DNA from: Brachionus rotundiformis
Lineage: Eukaryota; Rotifera; Eurotatoria; Ploima; Brachionidae
Direction: 5' to 3'
Length of the DNA stretch: 64,000 bases
Assembly: GCA_016802295.1 (NCBI GenBank)
Contig: JAESIW010000200.1
Span: forward strand, 1,097,807-1,161,806
Both the position numbers and the translations under genes were made by a program. Positions 12,801 to 24,910 of the stretch are shown piece by piece; position 1 is the first letter of the stretch; the number at the start of each line of letters is the position of its first letter. Under the pieces are notes generated by a model. The model worked only from the letters and a program-made list of their open reading frames with translations, ran no database searches and was not told the DNA's origin.

Positions 12801-15800
12801 TTTATGGTCAAAGTTATAACAATTAAATCAGTTAATATGCCCCATTACTCATTCTATGATACTTTTGTTTAATACATATGCATAATAGATACTTGTTTAT
12901 AAGTGATAACTACAATAAAATAACATCATCCACATCAATTCTAAAACCACTGAATTGTGCCGAAGATATAGACAATATTTACTTTTTTCATCAACGACCT
13001 ACCTACTAATAATAAGCAGAACATTATTTATACAATTTTCACTTATAAGAAAGGTGGTAATAAAATAAAAAAAGAGATACAAATCGGTATTGTGAATTTC
13101 AAAAACAAACAGAACAAAAATTCTTCCTTTTTTGATAAATTAAAATTAACTAAAAAAAATAAATTTAAAAAAATACTGTAATTTTACCAAAAATAAAAAC
13201 TTTATTTTCTTTTTTTTCTAGGGAAACAAAATCAATAATCAAATCAAGTCTTATTGATGCTTTACTTTTTGTCTTCTATCTACACCAGAAAAATTATTTT
13301 TGGTAAAAAAGGTGCAAAAAAGAATGTTGCACTATGTTGCAGTATTTTTTAAAAATATTTTATCCTAGTAAATTTTAATTTATCAAAAATGAAGGCTAAA
13401 AATTTCAGTTCCCAAATGTAACTACATAGTCTTTTCGGGAACTAGTAGAGGAAATAATTCTCTCAATCTTTTTATGAGTAATCAACAAACACCGCAAGCT
13501 AAAGAAGTTAATTTTTAGGCTGCATTCTAGATCAAAGCTTAAACTTTAACCAAGAGACAGATAAGATAAAAGAAAAATGTGCACAGAGAGTGATTATTAT
13601 AAAGGTTCTTTTACACAAGTCATGGAAGCTGAAAAAAAACACTGACAGGAATTTTTAGATCCTTAATTGGATCGATTATAGATTATTCTTTATTTGTTCT
13701 TTTAACAACTTCTAAAGCTTCAATTTAAAAAAATTTAATGATAAAAAAGTACAAAAAAATGAAGCTAATTTTTGAAATGAAAAAAAAATTAAGTTCAATA
13801 ACTTTAATATCAGATTGTATTACAGATTTTATTATAACTTTTATAGTAAAAATTCCAGACTTTAAAATTTATTTATGCAGCCAATTTAGTAAGATTTTAT
13901 TAGAAGTAAGATTGTTTTTTTTTCAAACAAGTAGATTTTTGCCATAAAAGCAATACTCTTTGGTTCTGAAGTTTATTCATAAAATCTAAACTGTAATGAT
14001 TTATCTGTGGTCCCAAGCCTTACGGACAAAAGAGCTTCGACTGTTTTGGTTTTGGGCCGCATTAAGCCTTGAGAAAAACAAACTTAAGGTGCAGTTATTT
14101 TAATTAGATTTTGCAAGAAAAATAACAATTTTTATTTTATTCTAGTGTTGTCAAATTAAAATCCAGTCAAACTTTCAACAATTTTTGAAATTTAAAATAA
14201 TTTTTGCATGTATTTTTCCATTATAATCTTATTTTATTATCTTATCTCTTATTTAAATCTACTTAATCATTCATCAAACAAAATCAAATATTTACCTCGG
14301 TCCAAATCTTTGAATTGAATAACTCATCAATGACTAAATTGTTATTCGAATCAGAATTATTTTTTAATACATCAAAAATGGTCAATTTCAGTTTCTCTAG
14401 ACTATTTCTTTGTAACCATTTGAAAATTTTACTGCCACTAATTACATAACTACTTGGTCGTTTTTTTCTCGAAGGACTTAATTTTTCAGTACTTTTGGTT
14501 TCGCTTTGAACAAAAGATGGCTTCTTTCTGAATTGTTTGTCCAGTAAGCTTTTGGTCTCTGGCAAGGCCCATTCCAGCGAATTGATATCATGTAAACTAT
14601 TCAGCACTCCATTATTTAAGCTAAAGCCAGTTTTTGATTTTTCTTAATTTTTTTAAATTTAAAATATATTTTATTTATTTTTCTCTTATCATTATTTACC
14701 ATAGGAACTTTTTGATTTGTATTTACTCTCAAAATTAGATGATTGGGATTCAGCTTGCCTCTTGCTCAATCTTTTCACCTCTTTATTTTCATTTCTGACA
14801 GATAACTTGGCACATTCTTCTCTCAAGATAGACATCTGTAACAGGTATTTTTGGCCTTTTTCAATCTCTTTTTTCAATAGGCTTATATCTTCACTCTTTT
14901 CAAGAGATAAATTAAAAAAAATTAAAAACCAATAGCACACATTACTTGGTAAGGAATTGGTCCATAAGGATCAGCATCCCATCCACTCTCATTAAAATAA
15001 TGGTACCTACCATTTGTTTCCTCGGCTAGTTTACTCAAGAACTTGTTGGCTTCTGAGTCATTACAATTAAATGAAATTGTGTGAATGGGAATTTTTGTAT
15101 TCAGATGAACTTGGGAAAGAATTTGACGAGGTTCTTGGTCAGGTCGACCATCTGAGAGCAAATAAATAGCTTCTGTGTTTAGGTCAGATAGAGCGAAGCG
15201 AATAGCACCCAGAGTATTTGTACTTCCGTGAGCGCTAAGACAATCGATCCATTCTAGAGCGCTTTTTATGTTGAATTCATCGACCTCAACCATTCTGTCT
15301 CGCCAAGGATAAATTTTTGTATTGAAACCAATAAGATTGAAACGCTGTTTGCTTCTTAATTGCTCCTGGATCAAAATTTGTAGTTTCCGTTTCACAAAAT
15401 CAAGACTGAGGTGCATCGATTGAGATGTATCAACTAGAATGCATATATTGTTTTCTATTACTGTACCAAAGAGCTCACGGCTTCCTTTGCTAAGCCAATC
15501 GATCCTTTTTTCGTACATTTCAAGACACATTGTTATATTTTGCTCGTAGTTTCGATGTAAATCTGGTGTTACATGCACGTGCATTATTGTTCCATCATTC
15601 CATAAAACATGGGCGAATTGGTCGCAGTATTTTGCATTTATTAACTTTGGCGATGGAATCTTCAAATTTAATTGAATAGTTAATTTTTTTAAATTGTTAA
15701 TAATGGCAAAGTTTGAAATATCTTATGACAGAAATTTTTTAGTTAAATTCAAAATTTTAAAATTAGACTTAATCAATTAAAAAAATATCTATGCTGAAAT

Positions 15801-18800
15801 TATAAAGATATTTTATCTTTTAGCAAATGAGTTAAATATTTTCCATGTAATCCTAAAAAAGGATTGTTGTTGGTTCAGAATGACTTGGTATAACCAACTT
15901 AATGATAGTATCGACTTTTTAATTAAATGAATGATCTAAGGATCTAAATTTTATCTGTATGTAACAGCTTGTTCCAACGAAAGGTTGTGTGACTAACCTT
16001 CTTGGTAACAGTGTTGATGCAATACTATTAGACTTTTCTAAAGCTTTTGATATAGAAGTGCCTTATTCATAGTGAGAAAAAAGTTAGACAGTTTGAGGAC
16101 TTTTTAACTAAGAGAACTCAAGGGATCGTACTCAGGGGTTATGTCTCAAGATGGTCGGAGGAATTGAGTTATGGAATCCAAGTATGAAAGGGGATGTGAA
16201 TGTGTTAGAGAAGATGGAAGAACTGGCAAAAATGGTAATGTCAAATTAGGAAAATTAATCTATCTATTTTTTACCTAAGTCCCCAATTTTTTTAAATTCA
16301 AATATTTTTTATATTTTATCACTGTTTATTGAAAAAGAAGAGAAAATATTTTTAATTAGCTAAAAAGATTTTAATGATCATCAATATTTCAAAATATTAC
16401 TAGGCCCTTGGTAAGATGGGTCATCACTTAAAAGATATTTTTCAGCATGATGTTGCCAACTAGACACTAAAATTAATAATATTCCATTCCAACACCATCA
16501 AATTTAAGAAAAAATCTTTAAGTAAAGGCTATGTTTGCCAGATTACCATTTTACAAAAAAGGAAAACTTAAGTAAACAACTCAGGCAATCTAGTTAACCA
16601 AAATTTTTCCAGATAAATATTGGTCATTGATTTAAATTAAACAACAGAATAAAAAAAAGTAAATTTTAATTTTAATTAAAATTATCTCTTACTGAATCGC
16701 CTTGGTAAAAAGTAATGCCATCACCAACCACATACGCTTTTCCTGTAATATTTTCTTTTCTAATATCAACAACTCCATCACAATGCCGGAAACAAACTTT
16801 ACCAAGTATATCAAATAGGTCCAAATTTTTTGACGAAAGACCGTGCTTGAGCAACCATTCCTTAGAGGTCAAATACTGCTCATCTCTATTTTTAATTGAT
16901 ATAACACTATTGTTATTTTTTAGCTCACTTTGGTAACTTTTGACATTTTGTACTCTGTTCATTGATTCAATTAAAGCTTTGATGTTCTCAAGAGTTTCCA
17001 TAGCAAGCTGAATTTCATCAAAAATTAGCATTAAGTCAGTTTTAATACCTGAGCCAGGTGGTGCTCCTCCAAAGACCCGTTTATTCATAATAATTCTCGA
17101 TTTAGTTGGATCAGGATCTATAGGACCGAACGTGTAATCTTCATATTCCTTTAGCAGACAATAGGCATGAAATTTTCCTTTAGAATTAAGCCCTAGACGT
17201 CGTAGGAACTCGACAGTGTCCAAATCAACACAATCGAATGATATCACATTCAGCTTAATTCCGGTGTTGGTGCTCGATTTAACAGATTTGTCAAACAAAA
17301 TTTCCCTCACTCCATTTGTTGATATACCTTGGCTAATCAAATAAATTGCTTCAATCTAAAAGTATTTAAAATTAATCAGAAAGACTTTTTATTGCTCAAT
17401 TACAGATTTATCCTTGAAAGCCAGCATGACCGATTCACAGCTCAGGGTATCGTTGCTTACTTTGGCACATTCACTGTTCCATTCGTTCACCCATTCTATA
17501 CTATCTTCTATCGATTGAGCCGACACTACCACGGCTTTGTCTCGAAAAAACTCTATTTTGTCTGAACATCTTTTAATTTATCAAAACTTTAGCTATGTGA
17601 AATTAATAAATAATCAGCTTTTAAATAAAAATTAAAAAAAAAAAATTTACATAATTATTTTTAAAATTATAAAAAATTAATTTTAGGTAATTGATGAATT
17701 GTATTTTAGATTATTTTTTTTTAAAACAAGTCGTAGAAAATTAAAGGCTTACGACGAAATTTTAGCATTTATTATTTAGAAACAAGTCCACAATATATTT
17801 TACAAATTTTTAATATATTTGTATCGAATTAACTTTTATTTATTAACTTGGTTTAGATAAAAATAACTTTTTTTTTTAAATCTATCTAGAAGATTTGCTA
17901 AAGATAATTTGTATTGATTGAATAAAAATTATATGAAATGGCGGATGTTCTGATAGTTAAAGTAAAAAATTTAAATTTGATTATTTGAGACTTTTTTGTT
18001 TATATTTTGGGTTTATGCTTTTATTATTTATCTTTTGCCAGACTCGGAATTTTCTTAAAGTAAACAGAAGATAAAATAAATTTTGCCTTTCTTTTTTAAT
18101 TGCTGGATAATGAGATTAATTTTTTTCAATTAAATAACAAAAACTTTTATTTAATTAATTTTAAATCTCATCTACATAAATTTTTGAAAGAAATTCACGC
18201 AACAACCTTCAATTTATCAATTTATTGTGTACAAACTAATTGATTAAACTAAGAAAAAGCCAGTTACCATGACAAATTATTTGATAGACCAATCTTAATT
18301 ACCTGTAGTCTTATAAACGAATCTCTTAAAATGACCACGATGTATACTCCACTATAACCGCTTTATAATAATTTCTGAATAAATCAATTAAAATCAATTC
18401 AATGAAGCAAATATTGTTTTTATGTAATATGGTGAAAAATAATCACCATATTGCCTTACCACTTTTATGTCTTAAGGAAAAAAATATATTGGGTCCAAAG
18501 TTTTAATTCATAAAGATTAATAAAAAATTATCTATAATAAATTATACCCTATTTAATTTTAAATTATAAAATTAATTTGAATTTAAAAAGAAAAAAGTTT
18601 AAACCCAGAAAAAAACAAAGCTACGAATTTTATATTAAGGAATAAAATAAGCTCATCCAACCTTCATTTTATCTTACTTAAGAATGTCTAAGTTGAGATC
18701 AACTTAATTTTTGAATTCTTACAATGGAAAAATTGAATGGTAAACAATAGTAACTCAAAAAAATGTTTATAAATTTTTTTTTCGATTTAACTCACAGTTT

Positions 18801-20094
18801 TATTTTCTAATAAAAAATGGTATTAATATATGGTATCAAATTAAACAAAGTTTTAATGATTATTAATGATTGTTAGAATAATCTATCAATTCTTTTTTTT
18901 TTGATATTAAAATATTCACAGATTGCTTCAAATTATCTAATTATTCCTTTTCTTGTTCATTAAATTTTTTATATTCTTTCATATCAATATTCAAATAATT
19001 TGGAAATGAATAAAAAGTTTGATTCTATGTAAAATATCTCAAAAAGAATAATTAGAACTTCATTCAATTGATATAAAGACGCGACACTTTATTTTTAGCT
19101 CTAAGAGTAAGACTGTTGACATGTATTTTATAAATATTTAATTATTAAATAATATAAAGCACCACCAATTCTCATGTAAATATCTTTTAACATGGCCCAT
19201 GAGTTTGGATTTTTCGTCAAGGAAAACCATACTAAATTTTTGAAAGTAATTTATATATAAAGTATGTTAACAAAAAATTTTTAATAAACAATCAGAATAT
19301 ATCTATCGAAATTGAATAAAATCTAAAATTAGTTCAGAATTTTCCTCAAATAAATCAAATGTGATATTAAGTTAGCATAATTTAAAAAAATTTCTAATAC
19401 CTTATAATATTAAAATTTGATATTCGAGAGATTTGTTCTTTTAGAAGTTTAATCAAACAACTTTTGTACTGAGAAAATCTGACATTATCTTTGGTTTTAC
19501 AATCAATTACCAAACAAACACTTTGTTCTGTTATGACACCAAATAACCGCCTTGAATCAGTATTGAGCCATTTTAGCCTTAACTTGAACATTTTTATTGA
19601 GTCTTCGAGTCTTTTGGAAAACTCGACCAATTTGTCCACATTTACCGTAATCTAAATTTAACTGTAAAATGGTATAATAGTATGGCAACAAAGTTTACAT
19701 TGTAAATAAGGCCCTCTTTGGATTGTGTTTGGAGAAAAAGGCCTTTTGAGTATTTGGAAGCAACCAATTTTTTGACCTCATCGATATAATCCTGTTGTTT
19801 TTTGAAGCCTATCATGCTTAAGATTGCCTCAAATGTAAGCTTGTTGCTTTTTAGTCCATACTTTTTGATCCACTTATCGGATTCGACTCTTTCTACACAT
19901 ACAGCGGGAAAATGGGTGTTTACCTCAAATTCGACTTTATGAGCATCGAAATTGATCAAGTTTCCATCAATAATACTGCATGGAGCTTTGGCAGTTGTCA
20001 ACGACTTTGAATGGTCATACTTTCCCAAAGGCTTTTTGCTGTCACCATCATGTTTGTATGTTCTAGGACTAAATCTTTCCTGAACAGAAGTCAT
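9871..20094 (-). CDS. VWA3B: VWA3B-like protein: von Willebrand A domain plus C-terminal DUF4537/Tudor-like repeats
   Basis: Eleven exons in coding order: 20094-19699, 19651-19401, 17569-17404, 17355-16693, 15659-14946, 14895-14700, 14642-14296, 12397-11732, 11682-11462, 11409-11303, 10748-9871. All are GT-AG and in phase, giving 1534 residues (human VWA3B is about 1290). The order of segments matches VWA3B: a repeated WLxxxGLxxxKL module, a first VWA-like region without a DxSxS site, then a full VWA domain (residues about 550-730) with metal-site motif DTSQS at 569-573, a STNT motif and LLSDGRPDQ. After a linker come Tudor-like DUF4537 modules (GDRVIVG, GDYVMAKV, GDEVLAKW, GDHVIAEH), more of them than I recall in the human protein. 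Function is unknown in the family; the VWA domain implies metal-dependent protein binding. Four introns exceed 0.5 kb and two of them hold LINE debris. Confidence 0.9.
13124..13396. repeat. Foldback repeat inside an intron of the VWA3B-like gene
   Basis: The left arm (about 13124-13180) contains TTTTTGATAAATTAAAATTA. The right arm (about 13340-13396) contains its near-exact reverse complement, TAAATTTTAATTTATCAAAA. About 160 bases of unpaired centre lie between them. The sequence differs from the 6.7 kb foldback, so it is a second family or a distant relative. Confidence 0.55.
13515..13725 (+). mobile_element. Decayed non-LTR retrotransposon fragment (reverse transcriptase end)
   Basis: In the plus frame one reads FLGCILDQSLNFNQETDKIK followed by CAQRVIIIKVLLHKSWKLKK. 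This is the pattern of the thumb region of LINE reverse transcriptases (FLG..D..L.w..hi..i...c..r...ik.L). Stop codons interrupt the continuation. It sits inside the 1.9 kb intron between exons 7 and 8 of the VWA3B-like gene and lies antisense to it. Confidence 0.55.
15963..16240 (+). mobile_element. Decayed CR1/Jockey-like LINE fragment
   Basis: Plus-strand pieces in changing frames read LVPTKGCVTNLLGNSVDAIL then LDFSKAFDI (reverse-transcriptase palm, usual form ...DFSKAFD), then a region recalling RTQRIVLRGYVSRWSE, and finally WNPSMKGDVNVLEKMEELAK (usual form WNP..k.d...LEkvQRrA.K). Pieces are missing between these motifs, so this is an internally deleted remnant. It lies antisense in a 1.0 kb intron of the VWA3B-like gene. 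Confidence 0.6.
17570..19400 (-). other. Large intron 2 of the VWA3B-like gene
   Basis: This 1.83 kb intron splits the first VWA-like region. I saw no coding motif, tandem array or clear inverted repeat in it; it is AT-rich single-copy-looking sequence. Confidence 0.6.
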
Positions 20095-21141
20095 TTTAAG
20101 AAAAATTAAACGAATTTACCGTTTAATAAAATTAAACAATAAAACAAGTTTTATTTTTGATTTTTTTGCATCAACAGGTTGCCATATCAACAAGGAGAAT
20201 TAGTATACGTACTTTAAGTCATATTCCTTTCATCTTTTTGGTTATTGAATAAATATATTGTGTTTTAATAAACACTTGAATGAGTGAAACTATATTTTTA
20301 AATTAAATACTTTTAAGTATTTGTAAGAAATTACAATTTCAATGCTCATCTTTTCAAATTTATTTATATACGAAAATATATATAAAAATTAATGGCTTAA
20401 AGCAAAAAGCTTGATTATTTATTTGGCTTGAATTTGAAAATGAAGCCTTAAAGATCTCTATTTAAAAGCATAAAAGCTTCTAAAAGACCTTTAAGAATGT
20501 TGAAAACTAATTAGGCAAGGACGAAAGCAAAATTTTAAAAATATTTTACTTTGTAATAAATAAAAATCTAAAAAGGGAATATTATATTATTAAATTATTT
20601 TAAAAACATATTTAATTAATTTTTCTTACAAACTGAATTAATTTTTTTCTTAATATCGAGTATTTGAGTGTAGAAAGTCTTCAGAAAATTAATTAATTTT
20701 TTTTATCCAATTTAATTTTATTTTTAAATATTTATTTTTTATTAAAAAATTTCTCAAACTCAAAGTTTAAATAAAAAAAAAACTATCTCTCTCTTTTCTT
20801 TGTTTTGGCTAAATCTTGAGAGTTAAAATTAAGTTTATTAAAATTCAAATGGTTTTATTGGGACCATTTAGGTAAAAATATCAAAGCGATTATCAAATAT
20901 TTTAAATATTCTACAAATAATATCATCATGAGTTTATTTAATTGTTGTTTAATTACAAATCCATTAAACTTGAACTTATCGGATTAGAAAGAAAATATTA
21001 CGAATAAATCTTGGTTAAATTAATTCATGGACACATGGTCTTTAATACCTAAATGATTATGTCCAGGAAACCAATATAAATAGAATGCTTTAGTATCTTT
21101 TAAAGATAAATAGAAATAAGAATAAATAAAAGTAAACAAAA
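20095..21141. other. Shared upstream region of the VWA3B-like and chitin-binding genes
   Basis: This is the spacer between two divergent genes. From 20659 on it belongs to the duplicated segment and carries the promoter of the chitin-binding gene; before that I see only AT-rich sequence. Confidence 0.6.
21075..21082 (+). promoter_or_regulatory. TATA box of chitin-binding gene, copy A
   Basis: TATAAATA lies 60 bases before the start codon and is fully conserved in the duplicate, which supports a core-promoter role. Confidence 0.65.
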
Positions 21142-21747
21142 ATGCTTGCTGCAAATATTATATTTGTTTTGAATATTTTGCGAGTTTATCAATCTCTGCC
21201 TGATAAATACTTTATGACAATAAAGACAAAATCGCCACAAACAAACACCTCGCAAGCTGCTCTCGTTGAAAACGAAGACCAAAGTCTCGAAAAGTTTGTC
21301 AGATCATTTCCTCTTCCATCCAAATATTTGAACAACCAATGGAAAAACAATCAACAATTGGCTCAGCCAGGCAAACAGTTTTTCCTCAACCAAATTCAAG
21401 CTCAAGCAATTCCTCTGCCTGTTCCAGCATTTGCTCAACCAGTGGTTCCCGCCTTGCCAGCAATAAAGCCTTTCCAAATTCAACAGCCAACTATTGCTGT
21501 CGATGGTCAAATCATTGTTGAGAATCTGCTTGGAGGTGTTCCCTTCAACTGTTGGGGTAGACCCTCTGGACATTACAGAGATGGTAACTTTTGTGACGTG
21601 TTTCATGCTTGTGTTCACGGCTATCAAAGAAAGACATACTCTTGTCCATTTGTCGGCGAAGCTCAATACTTTGATGAAATAACCCAAAGATGTGAATTTG
21701 TCCGAAAAAACCCACTCGGATGTGCCTCAAATATTTTCTTTCATTAA
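21142..21747 (+). CDS. Secreted chitin-binding (peritrophin-A type) protein, copy A
   Basis: Single exon, 201 residues. A hydrophobic N-terminus (MLAANIIFVLNILRVYQSLP) fits a signal peptide. Residues about 45-130 are a Gln/Pro/Ala-rich linker without cysteines. The C-terminal domain (about 135-195) holds six cysteines spaced as in CBM14/peritrophin-A modules: FNCWG, NFCDVFHACVHG, YSCPF, QRCEF, LGC, with the aromatic residues usual for chitin contact (GHYRDG, QYFDE). Such proteins bind chitin in cuticle, trophi, gut lining or egg shell; which of these applies is unknown. The start is supported by the signal peptide and the TATA box 60 bases upstream. AATAAA follows at 21793. It differs from copy B by four substitutions and one missing Gln. 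Confidence 0.88.
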   Translation: MLAANIIFVLNILRVYQSLPDKYFMTIKTKSPQTNTSQAALVENEDQSLEKFVRSFPLPSKYLNNQWKNNQQLAQPGKQFFLNQIQAQAIPLPVPAFAQPVVPALPAIKPFQIQQPTIAVDGQIIVENLLGGVPFNCWGRPSGHYRDGNFCDVFHACVHGYQRKTYSCPFVGEAQYFDEITQRCEFVRKNPLGCASNIFFH

Positions 21748-21792
21748 TTATTTATTTTTTCTCATATATATATATATTTATTTATCTTGAAA

Positions 21793-21798
21793 AATAAA
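21793..21798 (+). promoter_or_regulatory. Polyadenylation signal AATAAA, copy A
   Basis: The hexamer lies 46 bases after the stop codon and is kept in the duplicate. Confidence 0.5.
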
Positions 21799-21811
21799 AT
21801 TATTTAAATCA

Positions 21812-22336
21812 CATTTTTCATTTTTGATTCTAAAAATTATTTATCGATAAAGCTCTCTTACTTTTTTTACTTAATTATGTGGAAAGCATTTTGATTTTCT
21901 AAATAATTTCCTTTTTGGTGAAGCAATCAATGTTGAAGTCTACACCATTCAAGCATTCATTTTCTTAATAAAATTTGATTTCCATACATTTTCTTGAAAG
22001 TCTTAAATAATTTTGGTTAAATATTTAAATAAATTCGAATATTTTAGTATAAAAGGGTGTTATTATCAGACAATATTTTTATTAAATTTGAATTTGATTT
22101 AGATTATTTCTTATTTTATTTCATTTTCATTTTATTTTAATTTAAAAGGGCGTTGTTTAAATTAAATATTTTTATATATTTTTCATTGTTTACTCGTCTT
22201 ATATATTTATATTTTAACTCAAATGTATTTCTACTTTTGATAAGACAATAATATTAGCATTCCTTTTTGCTAATTTTTTCTAAATGAAAAAAATTAAAAT
22301 TTCAATAATTTACATCAAATTTCAGTAATTATCACA
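21812..22336. other. Intergenic upstream of Mediator 15
   Basis: About 0.5 kb of AT-rich sequence without a coding signal; it should contain the Mediator 15 promoter, but no core element is clear. Confidence 0.5.
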
Positions 22337-24103
22337 ATGAACCAGCAAGCAACACAGGTTACAGAAGAAGAATGGAAAGTGAACCACCAAAAAACCAGCG
22401 AATTACGCCAACGAATCCTTGGGTAAATTTATTCTAAATTTACTCAACTTGCTAAAATGTTTGCTTCTAGTTTAATGATTCAAAGAAATCCGAATAACCA
22501 AAGAGTTTTCCAAGAATTGGAGAGCAGAATCTTTAACGAGTCACAGTCAAAAAATGAATACACCCAAAAAATACAGCACTATTTCAAAAGCTTACAGCAG
22601 CAGCAACAGCAGCAACAACAGCAACAACAACAACAAAATCAACAAAGTCAACAAGTTATTGGAATGCAGCCACAGCAAGTGCATCACTACCAACAATCGG
22701 GAATTCAGCAGCAACCTCCATCCACAGTCATCATCGGTGGACACCAAAATGGAGCGAAAAATGTAATCAATATATCAGGAATGAGTATTCAGCAACAACA
22801 GCAGATAAAAATGCAGCAACAAGTAATTCGGCCGAGCTCTGGCCAATCTCAATTCGTTCAGCAACCCAACATTATGCCACAACAAAACTACATTCAGCAA
22901 CATCCGACATCAACGCCCATCCAAGGCCAAAATGTAATTATTACCAATTTAAATCAGTCATCTCAAGGCCACATTCGGCCTCAAGCGCCATCCCAGCACT
23001 CCTATCTACAAGGCCATACACAACAGGCACCCCAACCAGCCGCCGCGCCTACCAATGAAGAAGAACTGTACAACAGCAAAATCCAAGAATTGAAAGCCAA
23101 TCATTTGGCTAGATTGGAACGAATGCTTCAAACTTCATCAAGAAATCCAAACGAAATCCAGAAAATAAAAGCATTTATTGATGTCATTATGGGTCAGAGA
23201 AAAGTTCCAATGGAAGTTTTGCTCAAATGTGAAGCTAGCTTAAATGCACAGAGACAGCCGCCTCAACAGCCCCAACCTGTCCAACAAAATTCAATAGTAC
23301 AACCTCATCCAATAGTTCAACCCCAACAAAGCGTTCAAAAAGTTACCCAAGCACCACCGACTCAGGCACCACCGCAAATTAAGACCTCACTTTCGCCAAG
23401 CAGTTCACAGCCTCAAAATAAACAAATAGCTGAGCCAGCATCCAGAGTGTCCACACCGTCCCAGTCAATCCAACAAGCTAAAGTAGTTGCCCAAACAGTT
23501 CAGCAACAGCCAATAAGCATTTACAAGCGACTGGCACAAAGTATTGAGGCTTGTAATAGCTCAGATCCGGTGCACAAAAGCAGTGTTAGATATTTATTGG
23601 ATAGTATCAAGAATTCCATTGATGGTCCAGAGGAAAAAAAACTCAAAACAGATAATTGGCTTGAAATTGAGAAGAAAAAATTGGTCAATCTTAGGGAGTC
23701 TGAGTCTGGCAAAAGCTTTAATAAAGAAATAATAAAAAAATTGTTGTTGGAAGTGGCAAGCTTGCCAAAAGATAAATTTAGAGTAAAGGCTAAATCATTT
23801 GGCAAATGTGTCACATTGACTCTACAAAATGATTTGATTGAAAATGTAAAAATAGAAAGTGACGATATGAACAATTTCGAACAAGAAAATCAACCAAAAA
23901 ATAGCTCACTAGACAATTATTATGTTACGCTTGATTGTTCCATAGTTAACAAAAGTTTGCCTTTGGTACCATCGATTCGAATTTATGTTCCTTATGATTA
24001 TCCTCTACAAAATCCATTCGTAGACTGTGCACAATTATCGAACCATGAAGATGATATGCTACCAAACTATGGTTGGTTAAATTGTTTATTTTATTTATAT
24101 TAA
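22337..24103 (+). CDS. MED15: Mediator of RNA polymerase II transcription subunit 15
   Basis: Two exons, 22337-22422 and 22471-24103, joined by a 48-base GT-AG intron, giving 572 residues. The N-terminus forms a KIX-type domain (WKVNHQKTSELRQRI ... NEYTQKIQHYFKSL), the activator-binding module of the Mediator tail. It is followed by a 14-Gln run and a long Gln/Pro-rich region with a short conserved helix block near EELYNSKIQELKANHLARLE. A C-terminal folded part (residues about 400-560) includes IRIYVPYDYPLQNPF, matching the P.DYP..sP segment of MED15. It acts in the nucleus, linking activators to Mediator. Oddity: the frame ends with NCLFYLY soon after DMLPNYG, so the final 50-60 residues usual in animals are not seen. 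The real end may lie in an undetected exon after a donor near 24074. Confidence 0.85.
22595..22636 (+). repeat. CAG/CAA repeat coding polyglutamine
   Basis: Fourteen consecutive Gln codons, a mix of CAG and CAA, inside the Mediator 15 frame. Interruption by CAA makes the tract less prone to slippage than pure CAG. Confidence 0.9.
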
Positions 24104-24439
24104 AAATCTGTTATTAATTCCGATCAAAATGAAATAATTTAGGTTTAACATATTATAACATGGTTAGGTTGTGAAAATTGTTGTTCAAAAGTCATAAAGC
24201 CTAAGTTAAGTAAATTTTTTTAGGCAATCAAGCTAATAAAATTGAGATAATAATTAAACTCTAAATTTTGATTTCTTATCAAAAAGACTCGCGTTTAACA
24301 GTTCTCAACTGATGCACTGTTTCTTTTTCTTGATCCTGATGGTTAACTTGGCGAAATTTACGTTCAACATCTGAGCGTCATAGCCACCGGTCAGCCGAAG
24401 ATTTTTGAAAAATTATAAGATTTAAATCAAGATTTTTTT

Positions 24440-24910
24440 TTAATCTGAAATTCACTTTATTATTATTATTTATTTGTTTATCTGTACCGAGCTAAGGCTC
24501 ATTTAGAATGAAAATAAAATATTAATTAAAAAATTCGTCGATAAAATAAAAAAAAATTTAACAGAAAAATTAAAAGATCAAATAAAATATAATATAAATA
24601 GAATAAAGTTAAATGTTTAAGTAGACTAAAAAAGATTTATTGAGGAAGAAAGTGGCAGGTTATTCATGAACAAGTATTTGGGGATTCAAGTGAAAAAGAA
24701 GAGATAGTTAGGTAGCAATTACATAATATAGCCGGATACTCGATAAATCATAGTATAGATTTAGTTTTAGTATAGAACCGACTGCTGAGTTTTGGATTAC
24801 TTCTAATTTTTTAATACTTTAATTAATTTATGTTTATTATACCAGTAATTAATAAGTCCATTAAAGTAAAAATTACACACAGAAAATGAGTTGAGGACAT
24901 GAAAAGTAAT
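24440..24910 (-). mobile_element. Decayed LINE 3' part (reverse-transcriptase C-terminal region and 3' tail)
   Basis: Minus-strand frame pieces around 24655-24830 read SILKLNLYYDLSSIRLYYVI then LNPQILVHE, in the pattern of the last domain of LINE polymerases (vQNsavR.ILKL.YD...). Stops and frame changes break it. The 3' side holds ATTTGTTTATCTGTACCGAGC-type sequence (24471 on) that recurs at 36160, marking a shared 3' tail. Confidence 0.5.

Larger units (their letters stand above)
20659..21811 (+). repeat. Duplicated segment, copy A
   Basis: About 1.15 kb that recurs in the same orientation at 26562-27712. The shared part starts at AGTATTTGAG and ends at TTATTTAAATCA, so it takes in upstream sequence, TATA box, coding region and polyadenylation signal. 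Similarity is very high in the coding half and falls slightly in the upstream part (small indels near 20780-20815 and 20945). Confidence 0.9.

Noticed and set aside
13738..13947. Plus-strand frame of 69 codons in a VWA3B-like intron
   Set aside because: Poly-Lys start and low complexity; next to LINE debris, without its own motif.
21304..21730. Minus-strand frames opposite the chitin-binding gene (repeated at 27197-27626)
   Set aside because: Their retention in both copies follows from the conserved sense gene; their residues show no family pattern and no promoter or polyadenylation context.
23521..23874. Minus-strand frame of 117 codons in Mediator 15
   Set aside because: Antisense to a well-supported MED15 C-terminal region.
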